A DNA stretch of 64,000 bases from Kitasatospora sp. NBC_01266. GTDB taxonomy: Bacteria > Actinomycetota > Actinomycetes > Streptomycetales > Streptomycetaceae. The position numbers and the translations under genes were made by a program. Under the pieces are notes generated by a model. It was not told where the DNA came from and did no database searches. It worked only from the letters and a program-made list of their open reading frames with translations. Below are positions 16,502 through 25,160 of the stretch, in pieces (position 1 is the first letter of the stretch; each line of letters opens with the position of its first letter). Where the stretch lies: the NCBI RefSeq assembly GCF_036242395.1, contig NZ_CP108458.1, forward strand, positions 7,936,001 to 8,000,000. Reading direction: 5' to 3'.

Positions 16502-17288
16502 CCCCACCCCTTCGAGGAACACCTGATCCCGGGAGCGTAAGGCCCAGGCGTCTGTGGCAGCCAGTGAGTTGATTGTCGCCGACCGGGATGTCAGGCGAGC
16601 CGGAGCGCGCTGTGGCGATGGCGTGCCGGGACGATGTCCGGGATGTCGGTTCGGGCGATGGCGGGTCGCCCGTCCGTGCGCGCGTTGAGCTGCCGCTGGA
16701 CGAGGCCGAGTTCGGCGCGGAGCCGCTGTCGAGTCCGGCGTTCCTCGTCCCATGCCAGCCGGGACACGGAGCGGTCCCGGACGATGGAGCGGGCATAGGA
16801 GTAGGCGTCCACACGCCGCCGGACCGCCCCGGGTTGAGGTCGGCGCCGCTCCTTCGCGGCCTCGGTCAGATTCCGAGTGCTGTAGCGCAGGTCGACGAGA
16901 ACCACGGACCGCCAGGGCCGACCAGGCTGCCGGTCGACTCGCGGTCCAGCCTGGGCAGTGGGGACATGGTGTGCAGTGCGGGCCACAGGACTCCCTGAGT
17001 AGCGCCGCCAGGTATCTCCTGGCGGATCTACCTGAAGCCGGTGGGACCTGTCGAACGCTCCGCTGTCATGCCTGGAAAGGTAGCGGATCACGATCGTCCC
17101 TTGCCACGCTCTGCGCAGAGATCACAGAGGTCGCAGTGGACTGCGGTCCTGACCACCCAGCCCTGACATTCCGAGGACGCGTCGCAGGCGAGCACACGGA
17201 GGAGCGCAGTGATCAGCAGCAGCCGGCCCGCCCGAATCGAACCGAGGGCAGCACGGTCAGCCCGAGAGCCGGCTGCTACCGTCCCGCC
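16502..17288. other. Intergenic stretch with only a doubtful short ORF
   Basis: About 790 bp between divergent genes. The only candidate is a minus-strand frame at 16591-16905, listed separately. The rest shows no motif or good start context. Confidence 0.5.
16591..16905 (-). CDS. Hypothetical protein (doubtful)
   Basis: A possible 104-residue protein from a GTG start. It is rich in charged residues, with a heptad-like stretch (DEERRTRQRLRAELGLVQRQ) suggesting a coiled coil. No domain is recognised and no clear ribosome binding site is seen. It may be a remnant of a larger gene, since the frame stays open upstream to 17091, or simply a chance ORF in GC-rich DNA. Confidence 0.22.
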   Translation of the reverse strand: MVLVDLRYSTRNLTEAAKERRRPQPGAVRRRVDAYSYARSIVRDRSVSRLAWDEERRTRQRLRAELGLVQRQLNARTDGRPAIARTDIPDIVPARHRHSALRLA

Positions 17289-18854
17289 ATGACAGGCCAT
17301 CACCGTGTTCTCCAGTTGCTCCGGGAGCGTCCCGATCTCGCGGAGCTCGCGGCGTACCCGTTCAACTTCGACATCGCCCGGGACGAGCACGTCGAGGCCG
17401 TCCGGCTGGCCTCGGGTGCGGGGCTGGCGGCGGTGGCGGGGACTGACACGGGCGGGACGTTCTTCGTGTGCGCGGGCGGGGCGGTCCTGTACGCCGGTTC
17501 CGAGGGCGAGGCCGGACTGATCGCCGACTGCGTGGACGAGGCCCTGGAGGTGCTGATCGGCCTGCCTGGCTGGCACGACTACACCGGCCTCGATCCGGAC
17601 GCCGACGACACCACGCTCGCGGCAGCGGCGGCAGACACCGAGGATGACCTCCGCGAGTACTACGGCCCGGGCCTCGACGCCGACCGCAGCGCCCTGCTTG
17701 CCGCACTGGGACTGCGCGAGATCCCGCAACCGCAGCTGATCCGCCGCCTGCACCAGGCGCTGCTGCGCACCGAGCCCGACTTCCTGCTCCTCAACGCGCA
17801 GGAGGGCTGCGTCTACACGTTGCTGGACCGGTTGCCGCGCCCGCCGCTGTGGCAGACCGTCCTTGAGCCCGGGCAGGCAGATCTGGCCCTGCTGCGCACT
17901 GATCGCACCCGCTGGTCCGAGGTGGCAGGCGATCCGTCGCGGCGGGTGACGGCCCTGCGCGCGGCCCAGTACGACCGGCGCGAGGCGGATCTGCCGTTCC
18001 TGCGCGTGCTGCTCCAGCACGAAGCCCAGTACGGCGCCACGGAGGAGTTGCGCCTGGCCGCTGTCCTCGTGGGCCGGCACGGCCGGGACCAGGACCACCA
18101 GCTTCTGCGGTCGCTCCGCGAAGTGAGTGTCGACGCCCACGGCCTGCTCGGAGGATTTCCGGACACTGCAGCGGAGTTGAGTAGCTGGGCGGCCGCGTTC
18201 GACGAGTCCGGTTACGGCGTGGACCCGGCGGACGAGCCCGAGCTCACCTGGGCGGAGCTGGCCCGCCGCCAGGGGCGCACCGAGCTGGCCCGTACCGCGC
18301 TGCTGCGTCTGCTCGACGACGCCGGGCCACGTGACGGTGCCCTGCTCGCCAGCCTTGCCGGTGCGCTCGCGAGACTCGGGGACTTCACCCAGGCAGCCCG
18401 CGCCCGGCACTTGCACGCGTCCCTCCAGGACGACCCCGCAGATCGCGGTGCGGCGCTGGTCGATCTCGCCTCGGTGCAGCGGCGGGCCGGCGACGTCGAT
18501 GCAGCCTGGTGCTCCCTGCGGCAGGCCGTCGCCGTCCTCGACGGTCCGACCCCGCCCCCGCCACCGCCCACGGACCAACTGGCACTCGGCTTCAACCTTC
18601 CGGAACCGCAGCGCTCTACTTTCACTTGGCGCGCGCTGGGGCTCGGCCTGCGTGCCACCGAGGAGCACTTCCGCATCGTGCAGGAAGCTACGAAGGTCGG
18701 CCTGCCTGCCGTCGCACGGGCATCGCTCGCGGCCGGAACCGCGTTGCTGCTTGCGCTGCCCCGCCCGGCAGCGGCTCTGCACCAGCTGGCCCGGGAGACA
18801 ACGGCGATGCTGGGCGCGTCGTGCGCTCCCGATCACCTCACGAAGGGCGGGTAG
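17289..18854 (+). CDS. Hypothetical protein, alpha-helical repeat-like
   Basis: A 521-residue protein with no recognised domain. The first 100 residues (MTGHHRVLQLLRERPDLAEL, then a beta-rich AAVAGTDTGGTFFVCAGGAV) resemble SMI1/SUKH-like or related immunity folds, but this is only an impression. The C-terminal half has TPR-like helical pairs, for example TELARTALLRLLDDAGPRD and GDFTQAARARHLHASLQ. A proline run lies before the last 90 residues. No signal peptide or membrane segment is present. ATG 17289 lies just after a purine-poor stretch; no strong ribosome binding site is seen. Confidence 0.7.
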   Translation: MTGHHRVLQLLRERPDLAELAAYPFNFDIARDEHVEAVRLASGAGLAAVAGTDTGGTFFVCAGGAVLYAGSEGEAGLIADCVDEALEVLIGLPGWHDYTGLDPDADDTTLAAAAADTEDDLREYYGPGLDADRSALLAALGLREIPQPQLIRRLHQALLRTEPDFLLLNAQEGCVYTLLDRLPRPPLWQTVLEPGQADLALLRTDRTRWSEVAGDPSRRVTALRAAQYDRREADLPFLRVLLQHEAQYGATEELRLAAVLVGRHGRDQDHQLLRSLREVSVDAHGLLGGFPDTAAELSSWAAAFDESGYGVDPADEPELTWAELARRQGRTELARTALLRLLDDAGPRDGALLASLAGALARLGDFTQAARARHLHASLQDDPADRGAALVDLASVQRRAGDVDAAWCSLRQAVAVLDGPTPPPPPPTDQLALGFNLPEPQRSTFTWRALGLGLRATEEHFRIVQEATKVGLPAVARASLAAGTALLLALPRPAAALHQLARETTAMLGASCAPDHLTKGG

Positions 18855-19027
18855 TGCGGGGGCGGCTGCCAGACCCAGATCCGTCAGCAGCGCGCACCGC
18901 GGGACGCTCGTGCCCCGATCGATCAGGATACGAGAAGCCGGGCGGCTGCGTCGGACGTAGCGTGAACACGGCGCCGGGAAAGCCGGCACCGGTGGTTCGC
19001 CACCGGCCACCATCGTCAGGAGGACCC

Positions 19028-19492
19028 ATGCCGTACACCGTCGACTTCGAGAACGTGTCCACCATCGGTCTGGAGTCGTCCCCGGTCGCGGAGGCGCTCG
19101 CAGGACTGCGCGCCAACGAGGCGCGCTACTACAAGAACAAGTACGACCACGTCTTCACCGTCCGGCCCGCCGGTGAGGCTCCGGAGGCGCTCGGCTCGGT
19201 GACCCGCATCCTCTCCGAGGAGCGCGGCATCGTCATCTCCGCCCGTCCGCTCGAGGCGACCTCCTTCGAGGTGGGCGGATTCCGGATGGCTTACGTGTTC
19301 TACGAGTCCGGCCTGGCGGTCAACGTGATGTACGGCATCGAGGACGGGATGAAGCGCGCGGTGGGGTTCAAGCTTTCCGAAGGCATGGACGTTCCCGAGG
19401 AACTGGCGTCGAAGTTCAAGTTCGCGCGCCAGAAGTCCAAGCTGGCCGGAGAGATCCGCGGCTCCTTCTTCGTGATCAAGGGCGAGTACTGA
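19028..19492 (+). CDS. Conserved hypothetical protein
   Basis: A 154-residue protein starting at ATG with a strong CAGGAGGA six bases upstream. It is compact and soluble, with no signal peptide. The sequence looks highly conserved in style (GSVTRILSEERGIVISARPL, GFKLSEGMDVPEELASKFKF), ending FFVIKGEY, as in a protein seen in many streptomycetes. I do not know its function. It is followed after 49 bp by the convergent EamA exporter. Confidence 0.78.
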   Translation: MPYTVDFENVSTIGLESSPVAEALAGLRANEARYYKNKYDHVFTVRPAGEAPEALGSVTRILSEERGIVISARPLEATSFEVGGFRMAYVFYESGLAVNVMYGIEDGMKRAVGFKLSEGMDVPEELASKFKFARQKSKLAGEIRGSFFVIKGEY

Positions 19493-19541
19493 GCGCCGTC
19501 CGCATCGCCGGTGGCTGCGAGTGGTCGTTGCGCTGCTGGGC

Positions 19542-20495
19542 TCAGGCGCACAGCACCGGCTCCCGGACCTCGCGCTCGGGGAGCGCCTCCGGGGCTGTCC
19601 CCTCATCCGCCGCCGCCTCCCGGCCGCCGGTGCGGGTTGCGCCGGCGCCCGCGATCACCACCAGGATGATGCCGGCCGCCGGCGCCGGGCCGGGGATCTG
19701 ACCGAGCACCAGGATGCCCATCACCAGCGCGATCGCCGGCTCCAGGCTCATCAGGGTGCCGAATGCGCCCGCGGTGAGCCGGCGCAGCGCGAGGAATTCG
19801 AGTGTGTAGGGCAGCACGGTGCTCAGCGCGGCCAGCCCCAGCATGACGAGGACCAGCGGCCAGGTCACGTGGCCGAATTCGGACGGCGCGGCGACCAGAG
19901 TGGCGACCACGCCTGCCACCGGGAGCGAGACGGCCAGCCCCTTCAGTCCGGTGACCCGGTCGCCGACGCGCTGGGTCAGCAGAATGTACCCGGCCCAGCA
20001 GGCCGCCGCGCCGAGTGCGAAGCCGAGGCCGGCCGGGTTGATCCCGCCGTGCCAGGGTTCGGTCAGCAGGACGACGCCGAGGGCGGCCGACGCCGCCCAG
20101 TGCTTGCGCCCGCCACCGGGGCGCAGGAGGGAGACCGCGAGCGGGCCGAGGAATTCCAGCGCGCTCGCGGTGCCGAGCGGGAGGCGTGCGGCGGACAGCA
20201 TGAAGAGCAGCACCATGCCGGCGGTCACCAGGCCCAGCAGTGTGCAGGCCAACAGGTCCCGGCCGGCGAAGTCACGAAGGCGCGGGCGTATCAGCACCAG
20301 GACCAGCAGGCCGGCCCAGGCCAGTCGCAGCCCGGCCGTGCCCACGGCGCCGAGCTGGGCGAAGAGCGGTACCGACAGGGCCAGCCCGAGCTGGACCGAG
20401 GACATCGCCGCCACGGCCATCAGGGCTCCGCCCTGGGCGGTGCGCAGCTGCGGGCGGGTGGCGAGGGGACGGGCGACGGCTTCCAGCGGGCTCAT
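19542..20495 (-). CDS. EamA/DMT-family exporter
   Basis: A 317-residue inner-membrane protein with about ten hydrophobic helices in two homologous halves, the EamA repeat. Examples are AGLRLAWAGLLVLVLI and GTASALEFLGPLAVSLL in the first half, and GAFGTLMSLEPAIALVMGIL in the second. The second matches the signature of RhtA-like amino acid/metabolite exporters. ATG 20495 was taken; a GTG two codons upstream is possible. It is divergent from a LysR regulator that probably controls it. Confidence 0.88.
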   Translation of the reverse strand: MSPLEAVARPLATRPQLRTAQGGALMAVAAMSSVQLGLALSVPLFAQLGAVGTAGLRLAWAGLLVLVLIRPRLRDFAGRDLLACTLLGLVTAGMVLLFMLSAARLPLGTASALEFLGPLAVSLLRPGGGRKHWAASAALGVVLLTEPWHGGINPAGLGFALGAAACWAGYILLTQRVGDRVTGLKGLAVSLPVAGVVATLVAAPSEFGHVTWPLVLVMLGLAALSTVLPYTLEFLALRRLTAGAFGTLMSLEPAIALVMGILVLGQIPGPAPAAGIILVVIAGAGATRTGGREAAADEGTAPEALPEREVREPVLCA

Positions 20496-20579
20496 GGCCA
20501 CCAGTACATGACGCGCGCATCATTGCCGTCCACGTGGAGATCATGGACAAACCGTTCGGGAAAGCTGAACAATGGCCGG
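20496..20579. promoter_or_regulatory. Divergent promoter/operator region, EamA exporter and LysR
   Basis: An 84-bp intergenic region between divergent start codons, the usual place for LysR operators. Its GC is clearly lower than its surroundings (around 20515-20575). The boxes were not identified. Confidence 0.5.
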
Positions 20580-21470
20580 ATGGACACACGGCGGCTGCGG
20601 ATTCTCGCGGAGTTGTCCCGGCTGGGCTCGATGCGCGCGGTCGCGGATGTGCTCGGCATCACCACCTCGACGGTCTCGCAGCAGATCGCCGCCCTCGCCC
20701 GCGAGATGGACACCGCGCTGATCGAGCCCGCCGGGCGGCTGGTCCGGCTGACGCCGGCGGGTCGCAGGCTCGCCGAACACGCGGTGACGATCCTTGCCGC
20801 GGTCGAGACGGCGCACCGCGACCTCAGCCCCGGAGCCGAGCCCAACGGCACTCTGCGGGTGGCCGGCTTCGCCACCGCCATTCGCGGATACCTGCTGCCC
20901 ATCGTGGTAGACCTCGCCGCGACCAGTCCGCAGGTCCGCGTCCTCATCCGCGAACACGAGCCCGCCGAGTCGCTGGAGCTGCTGGCCGCCGACGAGGTGG
21001 ACCTCGCGCTCACCTACGACTACAACCTGGCTCCGGCCGCCGACGATCCCACGGTCAGTGCGACCCCGCTGTGGACCACCAGGTGGGGGCTCGGCGTGCC
21101 GGCCGACGCCGAGCCGGGCGACGGGACGACGCCGGACGTCTTCGCCCGCTTCCGGTCGCACGACTGGATCGTCAACTCCCGCAACACGGCGGACGAGGAG
21201 GTCATCCGCACGCTCGCCTCGATGGCGGGGTTCCGGCCCTGGGTCACCCACCAGGCCGACAGCCTCGACCTGGTGCAGGAGATGATCGCGGCGGGCCTGG
21301 GCGTGGCGCTGCTACCGACCGGCTTCCCGGTCCTGCCCGGTGTGCGGTTCGTCCCGCTGGCCGCCCCCGACGTCGAGCTGCGCGCCTACGCGGTGGCCCG
21401 ACACGGCCGCCTCGACTGGCCGCCGCTCGCGCTGGTGACCGACCGGCTCAACGCCGCCGCGAGCCGATGA
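20580..21470 (+). CDS. LysR-family transcriptional regulator
   Basis: A 296-residue regulator. The N-terminal winged helix-turn-helix (MDTRRLRILAELSRLGSMRA, then VLGITTSTVSQQIAALAREM) is followed by the linker helix. The effector-binding domain has the usual LRVAGFATAIRGYLLPIV and GVALLPTGFPVLPGVRF. It is divergent from the EamA exporter gene, which is the likely target; the inducer is unknown. Confidence 0.9.
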   Translation: MDTRRLRILAELSRLGSMRAVADVLGITTSTVSQQIAALAREMDTALIEPAGRLVRLTPAGRRLAEHAVTILAAVETAHRDLSPGAEPNGTLRVAGFATAIRGYLLPIVVDLAATSPQVRVLIREHEPAESLELLAADEVDLALTYDYNLAPAADDPTVSATPLWTTRWGLGVPADAEPGDGTTPDVFARFRSHDWIVNSRNTADEEVIRTLASMAGFRPWVTHQADSLDLVQEMIAAGLGVALLPTGFPVLPGVRFVPLAAPDVELRAYAVARHGRLDWPPLALVTDRLNAAASR

Positions 21471-21692
21471 CCCTCGATTTCGCCCCGCCGGGCCCGCAGC
21501 GATTCGACTCCGCCCGGTGCTGATTCCCGTGGTGGCCGCCGAAGATCGCCGGGCGGGCGCTCGGCAGCGCTGGTTGCCCCGCTGTCGCGCGAGGTACCGC
21601 GCCGCCTGCGGCTGCTGGTCCAACCGGACACCGGTGCGAGGCCGGGGCCACGGTCGCCCAACGGATGCGTGACCGGGCCCCGCGGTCCCCGG

Positions 21693-22862
21693 TCAGCGCA
21701 GGGTCAGGGTGCGCCACGGGCTGCTCGGCGCCCGTACCAGGGCGTTGTGGGCGTCCAGCGCCTCCTGGTAGGTCTGCTCAGGCGAGCCCTGCCGACCCAT
21801 CTGCACCACCCGGCCGAGGACGTAGGCGGCGGAGAAGCTGAACCAGTTGGGGTAGGTCTGCGCGCACGCGCTGCCGGCCTGCCGGACGATCTCTTCGGCA
21901 CGCTCGCGGTCGCAGAAGCCGCCCGCCAGGCCCCAGAGGCCCATGTTCACCGCGCGGCCGAGGTCCCAGGCGGCCTGCGTGTGGATGACGCCGTCGTGCG
22001 GCAGCAGGCCGTCGCGGCGCAGCCAGCCCTCGCAGCGCCCGACCAGGCCGGCCACGTCGAGCAGTTCGTTCCGGGCCTTGTCCGCGGTGCCGTGCTGCTG
22101 GCACCAGGCCGTGACCGCCCGGGTCAGAGTGGTCGGATCGGCGGAGGGTGCCGACTGGCCGGCGTACTGCGGCCGCAGGGACAGTACCCGGTCGACCGAG
22201 GTGAGTTGCTCGGTGTCGAGCAGCCGGTCGACCTGGGTGCGCCACTGCGCGGCGGTCTCGATGCTCCACCACTTCTGCAGCGTCCTGCGCGTCTGCTCGT
22301 AGTCCAGCCGGTCGGCGCCCATCGTGTTCCACGGTCGGGCGCCCATCACGGCCAGCTGTGCGCCGCAGGCCAGCGCGCGGGCCAGGTCGCCGTCCTGCGG
22401 CTCGGACCTCATGGTGCGGACGGTGCCGAGCAGGTCCTGCCAGGTGCCGACGGTGTCCTGGTTCCGCTTCAGCCACAGCGCGACGTCGCCCACCTTCAGC
22501 CGCGTCTCGATCCGGCTGCCGCGGTTGACGACGAGGGTCCAGTCCGGGCTGGTCTTGCCCACCCACGGGACGAGGGCGGGCCACATCATCTTGTCGAAGA
22601 AGACCCCGTCAGGACGCTGCGCGGGCAACAGCCCCCGGGTGTAGACGTCGAGCGAGGTGCGCGTCCACCGTTTGGTCTTCACCAGGGACGTACCGCGCAC
22701 CTGCTGGCCGGCGAGGCGCGCGTCGGCGTGGTCGAGCAGGCACGGGACGAACACGTCGGTGGCGGCGAGCACGGTGAGGAACGACCCGAGGTCGTCGTTG
22801 CGCTTGGCCTCGAAGAGACGCTGCTCCTCGTCGGTCGGCGCGATCCAGCCGTCGGCTTCCAA
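21693..22862 (-). CDS. DUF1266 domain protein
   Basis: A 389-residue protein. The C-terminal part (WDLGRAVNMGLWGLAGGFCD, then YVLGRVVQMGRQGSPEQTY) matches the DUF1266 domain, in which an Arg/Trp-rich helix pair recurs. The N-terminal part (ADGWIAPTDEEQRLFEAKRN) resembles SseB-like proteins often fused to it. The frame stays open far upstream, but no ATG or GTG fits. A TTG at 22862 has a G-rich tract before it and starts at the first conserved block. Function unknown. Confidence 0.7.
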   Translation of the reverse strand: MEADGWIAPTDEEQRLFEAKRNDDLGSFLTVLAATDVFVPCLLDHADARLAGQQVRGTSLVKTKRWTRTSLDVYTRGLLPAQRPDGVFFDKMMWPALVPWVGKTSPDWTLVVNRGSRIETRLKVGDVALWLKRNQDTVGTWQDLLGTVRTMRSEPQDGDLARALACGAQLAVMGARPWNTMGADRLDYEQTRRTLQKWWSIETAAQWRTQVDRLLDTEQLTSVDRVLSLRPQYAGQSAPSADPTTLTRAVTAWCQQHGTADKARNELLDVAGLVGRCEGWLRRDGLLPHDGVIHTQAAWDLGRAVNMGLWGLAGGFCDRERAEEIVRQAGSACAQTYPNWFSFSAAYVLGRVVQMGRQGSPEQTYQEALDAHNALVRAPSSPWRTLTLR

Positions 22863-23144
22863 GACCCCCCCTTGAATGTGCGGACTCGGGCGGTCGAGCC
22901 GGTCCAGCCAGGTGGCAGAGGCTAGCGCGTACGTGCGAGTCGTCGCAACGCGACGGTTGACAGGTACATCTGACGTCACGTCATCGCTGCGGTGGTGAAG
23001 CGGCCGAGGACCTTCTCGCGAGCTCGTCCCCGTCGTCGGCCCGCCGGATGCCGATGCTGCGCGGTTCGCCGTGTGGGCCGCGCCACAAACCGGCGTCCTC
23101 GCCGCTGATAGGCGCAGCCTCCCAACGGCCGTAGCATGAGCGGA

Positions 23145-24074
23145 ATGGAGCTGCGCCAACTCCGGTACTTCCTCGCGGTCGCCGAGGAGCTGAACTTCGG
23201 CCGGGCCGCTGCCCGGCTGCTGATCGCCGGGCCGTCCCTGTCCCAGCAGATCAAGGCCCTGGAACGCGACCTCGGGGTGGTCCTGTTCGACCGCGACCGG
23301 CGCTCGGTCGCGCTCACCGCGGCGGGCACCGCGCTGCTCCCGCACGTGCGCGCCCTGCTGGACCGGGCCGACGACCTGCGGCGCCGGGCCGGGCGGCTGT
23401 CCGGTTCGGAGCCGGTCCGGCTGGGCTACGTCAGCTGGTTGCCGCCCGACCTGACCGCCCGCACCTCCGCGGTGGCCCGGGTGCACATCGACACGTGGGT
23501 CGCGCCCTCCCACGCCCAGGCCGCCCGGGTCGCCGACGGCAGCCTGGACCTCGCGGTGTGCTGGGTGCGGGACGAGGAGCTGGAACAGCTGGGCCTGGCA
23601 GCCCGGTTGGTCGGCGTGGACCGGCTCCAGGCGGTGTCCGCGGGGGCCGGCGGCGGCGCTGTGCGCGCCGGGGACACCGTCGCGCTCCTGGACGACGACG
23701 TCACCTCCTGGGCGTCGTGGAACGCCTACGCCGAGGAACTGGTCCGCGACACGGGTGCCCGGGCGGAGCACATCGCCGACGGCGGCGTCATGGGTCCGGC
23801 GTTCTTCGACCATGTCCGCCGCCTCGGCCGACCGGTCGTCAACTGTCCCAAAGGCCAGACCGTTCCACTGCCGCCCGACCTGGTCCAGCGCCCGATCGTG
23901 TCGCCGCAGGTGTACTGGACCTGGTCACTGGTCCGGCGTGCCGACGAGCAGCGCGCGGCGGTGCTCGCCGTGGTCGACGTTCTCTGCGAGGCGGTCGGCG
24001 GCCTCGGGCTGTACGGCCCGGACGCCTGGCTGCCGGCGGGCGACCGGGACCGGCACCGGCAGATCCACAGTTAG
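23145..24074 (+). CDS. LysR-family transcriptional regulator
   Basis: A 309-residue regulator with a classic LysR N-terminus (MELRQLRYFLAVAEELNFG, then LSQQIKALERDLGVVLFDR). The co-inducer domain has only moderate similarity in style to others. ATG 23145 is preferred to ATG 23136 because MELRQLRYF is the standard family start. A strong terminator hairpin follows. An SDR gene follows on the same strand 230 bp downstream. Confidence 0.9.
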   Translation: MELRQLRYFLAVAEELNFGRAAARLLIAGPSLSQQIKALERDLGVVLFDRDRRSVALTAAGTALLPHVRALLDRADDLRRRAGRLSGSEPVRLGYVSWLPPDLTARTSAVARVHIDTWVAPSHAQAARVADGSLDLAVCWVRDEELEQLGLAARLVGVDRLQAVSAGAGGGAVRAGDTVALLDDDVTSWASWNAYAEELVRDTGARAEHIADGGVMGPAFFDHVRRLGRPVVNCPKGQTVPLPPDLVQRPIVSPQVYWTWSLVRRADEQRAAVLAVVDVLCEAVGGLGLYGPDAWLPAGDRDRHRQIHS

Positions 24075-24088
24075 GGCGCTGACCAGGG

Positions 24089-24109
24089 CTGGAAGGCCGG
24101 GCCTTCCAG
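24089..24109 (+). terminator. Hairpin terminator after LysR gene
   Basis: A perfect 9-bp stem, CTGGAAGGC and GCCTTCCAG, with a 3-nt CGG loop, starts 15 bases after the stop codon. Confidence 0.85.
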
Positions 24110-24305
24110 TAGGGAGGCAGCCGGTCCTGGCGCCGGGCCGGTGGGGCGTTGCCCTTCGCGTACCGGCCTGCCTACCGTGGCGGAGTCGATCAGCGGCCGG
24201 AGCCGGGGTCGAGGCCATGTCGTCCCGGCCGGCCACGTAATCCCACCCGCCCATCCGCCTATCCAGCCACCCAGCTCGCGCTCGGTTGCATCCCGGAGTG
24301 CTGTC

Positions 24306-25019
24306 ATGAGCATGCCTGATCAGAAGGTCGTCGTCATCACCGGTGCCTCGCGGGGGATCGGCGCCGGCCTCGTCGACGCGTACCGCAGGCTCGGTCACGC
24401 CGTCGTCGCCACCTCGCGCACGATCGCACCCGCCAACGACGCGGGCATCCTGACCGTGCAGGGCGACATCGCCGACCCGGCCACCGCCGAGCGCGTCATC
24501 GCCGCCGCCGTCGAGCGGTTCGGCCACATCGACACCCTGGTCAACAACGCGGGCGCCTTCGTCGCCAAGCCCTTCACCGACTACACCGCAGACGACTACG
24601 CCACCGTGACCGGTGCGAATTTGATCGGATTCTTCCAGCTCACACAGCTGGCCGTCGGCCAACTGCTCACCCAGGGCGGTGGACACATCGTCACCATCAC
24701 CAGCAGCCTGGCCGACAACGCCGACGCCAGGGTCCCGTCCGTGCTGGCTTCACTGACCGAGGGCGCACTGCGGTCCGCCACCAAGTCGCTGGCCATCGAG
24801 TACGCGACCCGCGGCATCCGCGCGAACGCTGTCTCCCCGGGCGCCATTCGAAACCCGACGCACGCCGAGGAGACCCACCGGTTCCTCGCCGACCGGCACC
24901 CCGCCGGCCGGATCGGCGAGGTGGGCGACATCGTCGACGCGGTCCTCTACCTGGAGAACGCGCTGTTCGTGACCGGCGAGATCCTCCACGTGGACGGCGG
25001 CATCAGGGCCGGCAACTGA
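24306..25019 (+). CDS. Short-chain dehydrogenase/reductase-like protein, atypical active site
   Basis: A 237-residue Rossmann protein with the SDR cofactor motif VVITGASRGIGAGL and the NNAGAF motif. The ATG has GGAG eight bases upstream. At the usual catalytic position, where YxxxK precedes the G-A-L helix, the sequence reads SVLASLTEGALRSATKSLA. The Tyr is replaced by Ala and the Lys by Glu. The rest (YATRGIRANAVSPGAI) is normal. It may be a non-catalytic or differently acting SDR. The gene is separated from the upstream LysR gene by a terminator. Confidence 0.8.
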   Translation: MSMPDQKVVVITGASRGIGAGLVDAYRRLGHAVVATSRTIAPANDAGILTVQGDIADPATAERVIAAAVERFGHIDTLVNNAGAFVAKPFTDYTADDYATVTGANLIGFFQLTQLAVGQLLTQGGGHIVTITSSLADNADARVPSVLASLTEGALRSATKSLAIEYATRGIRANAVSPGAIRNPTHAEETHRFLADRHPAGRIGEVGDIVDAVLYLENALFVTGEILHVDGGIRAGN

Positions 25020-25160
25020 GGCCCTCTCCCCGGCCGGGCCAGCCGAGCCGGGCCAGCCGGGCCGGCCCGACCGGCAGTTCGACGTGCGGCGTCGCAGTCG
25101 TTCGACCAAATCGACTCTGGTTATCCGTAGTTAACACACAGTAAGGCTAACCCTCAGCCC

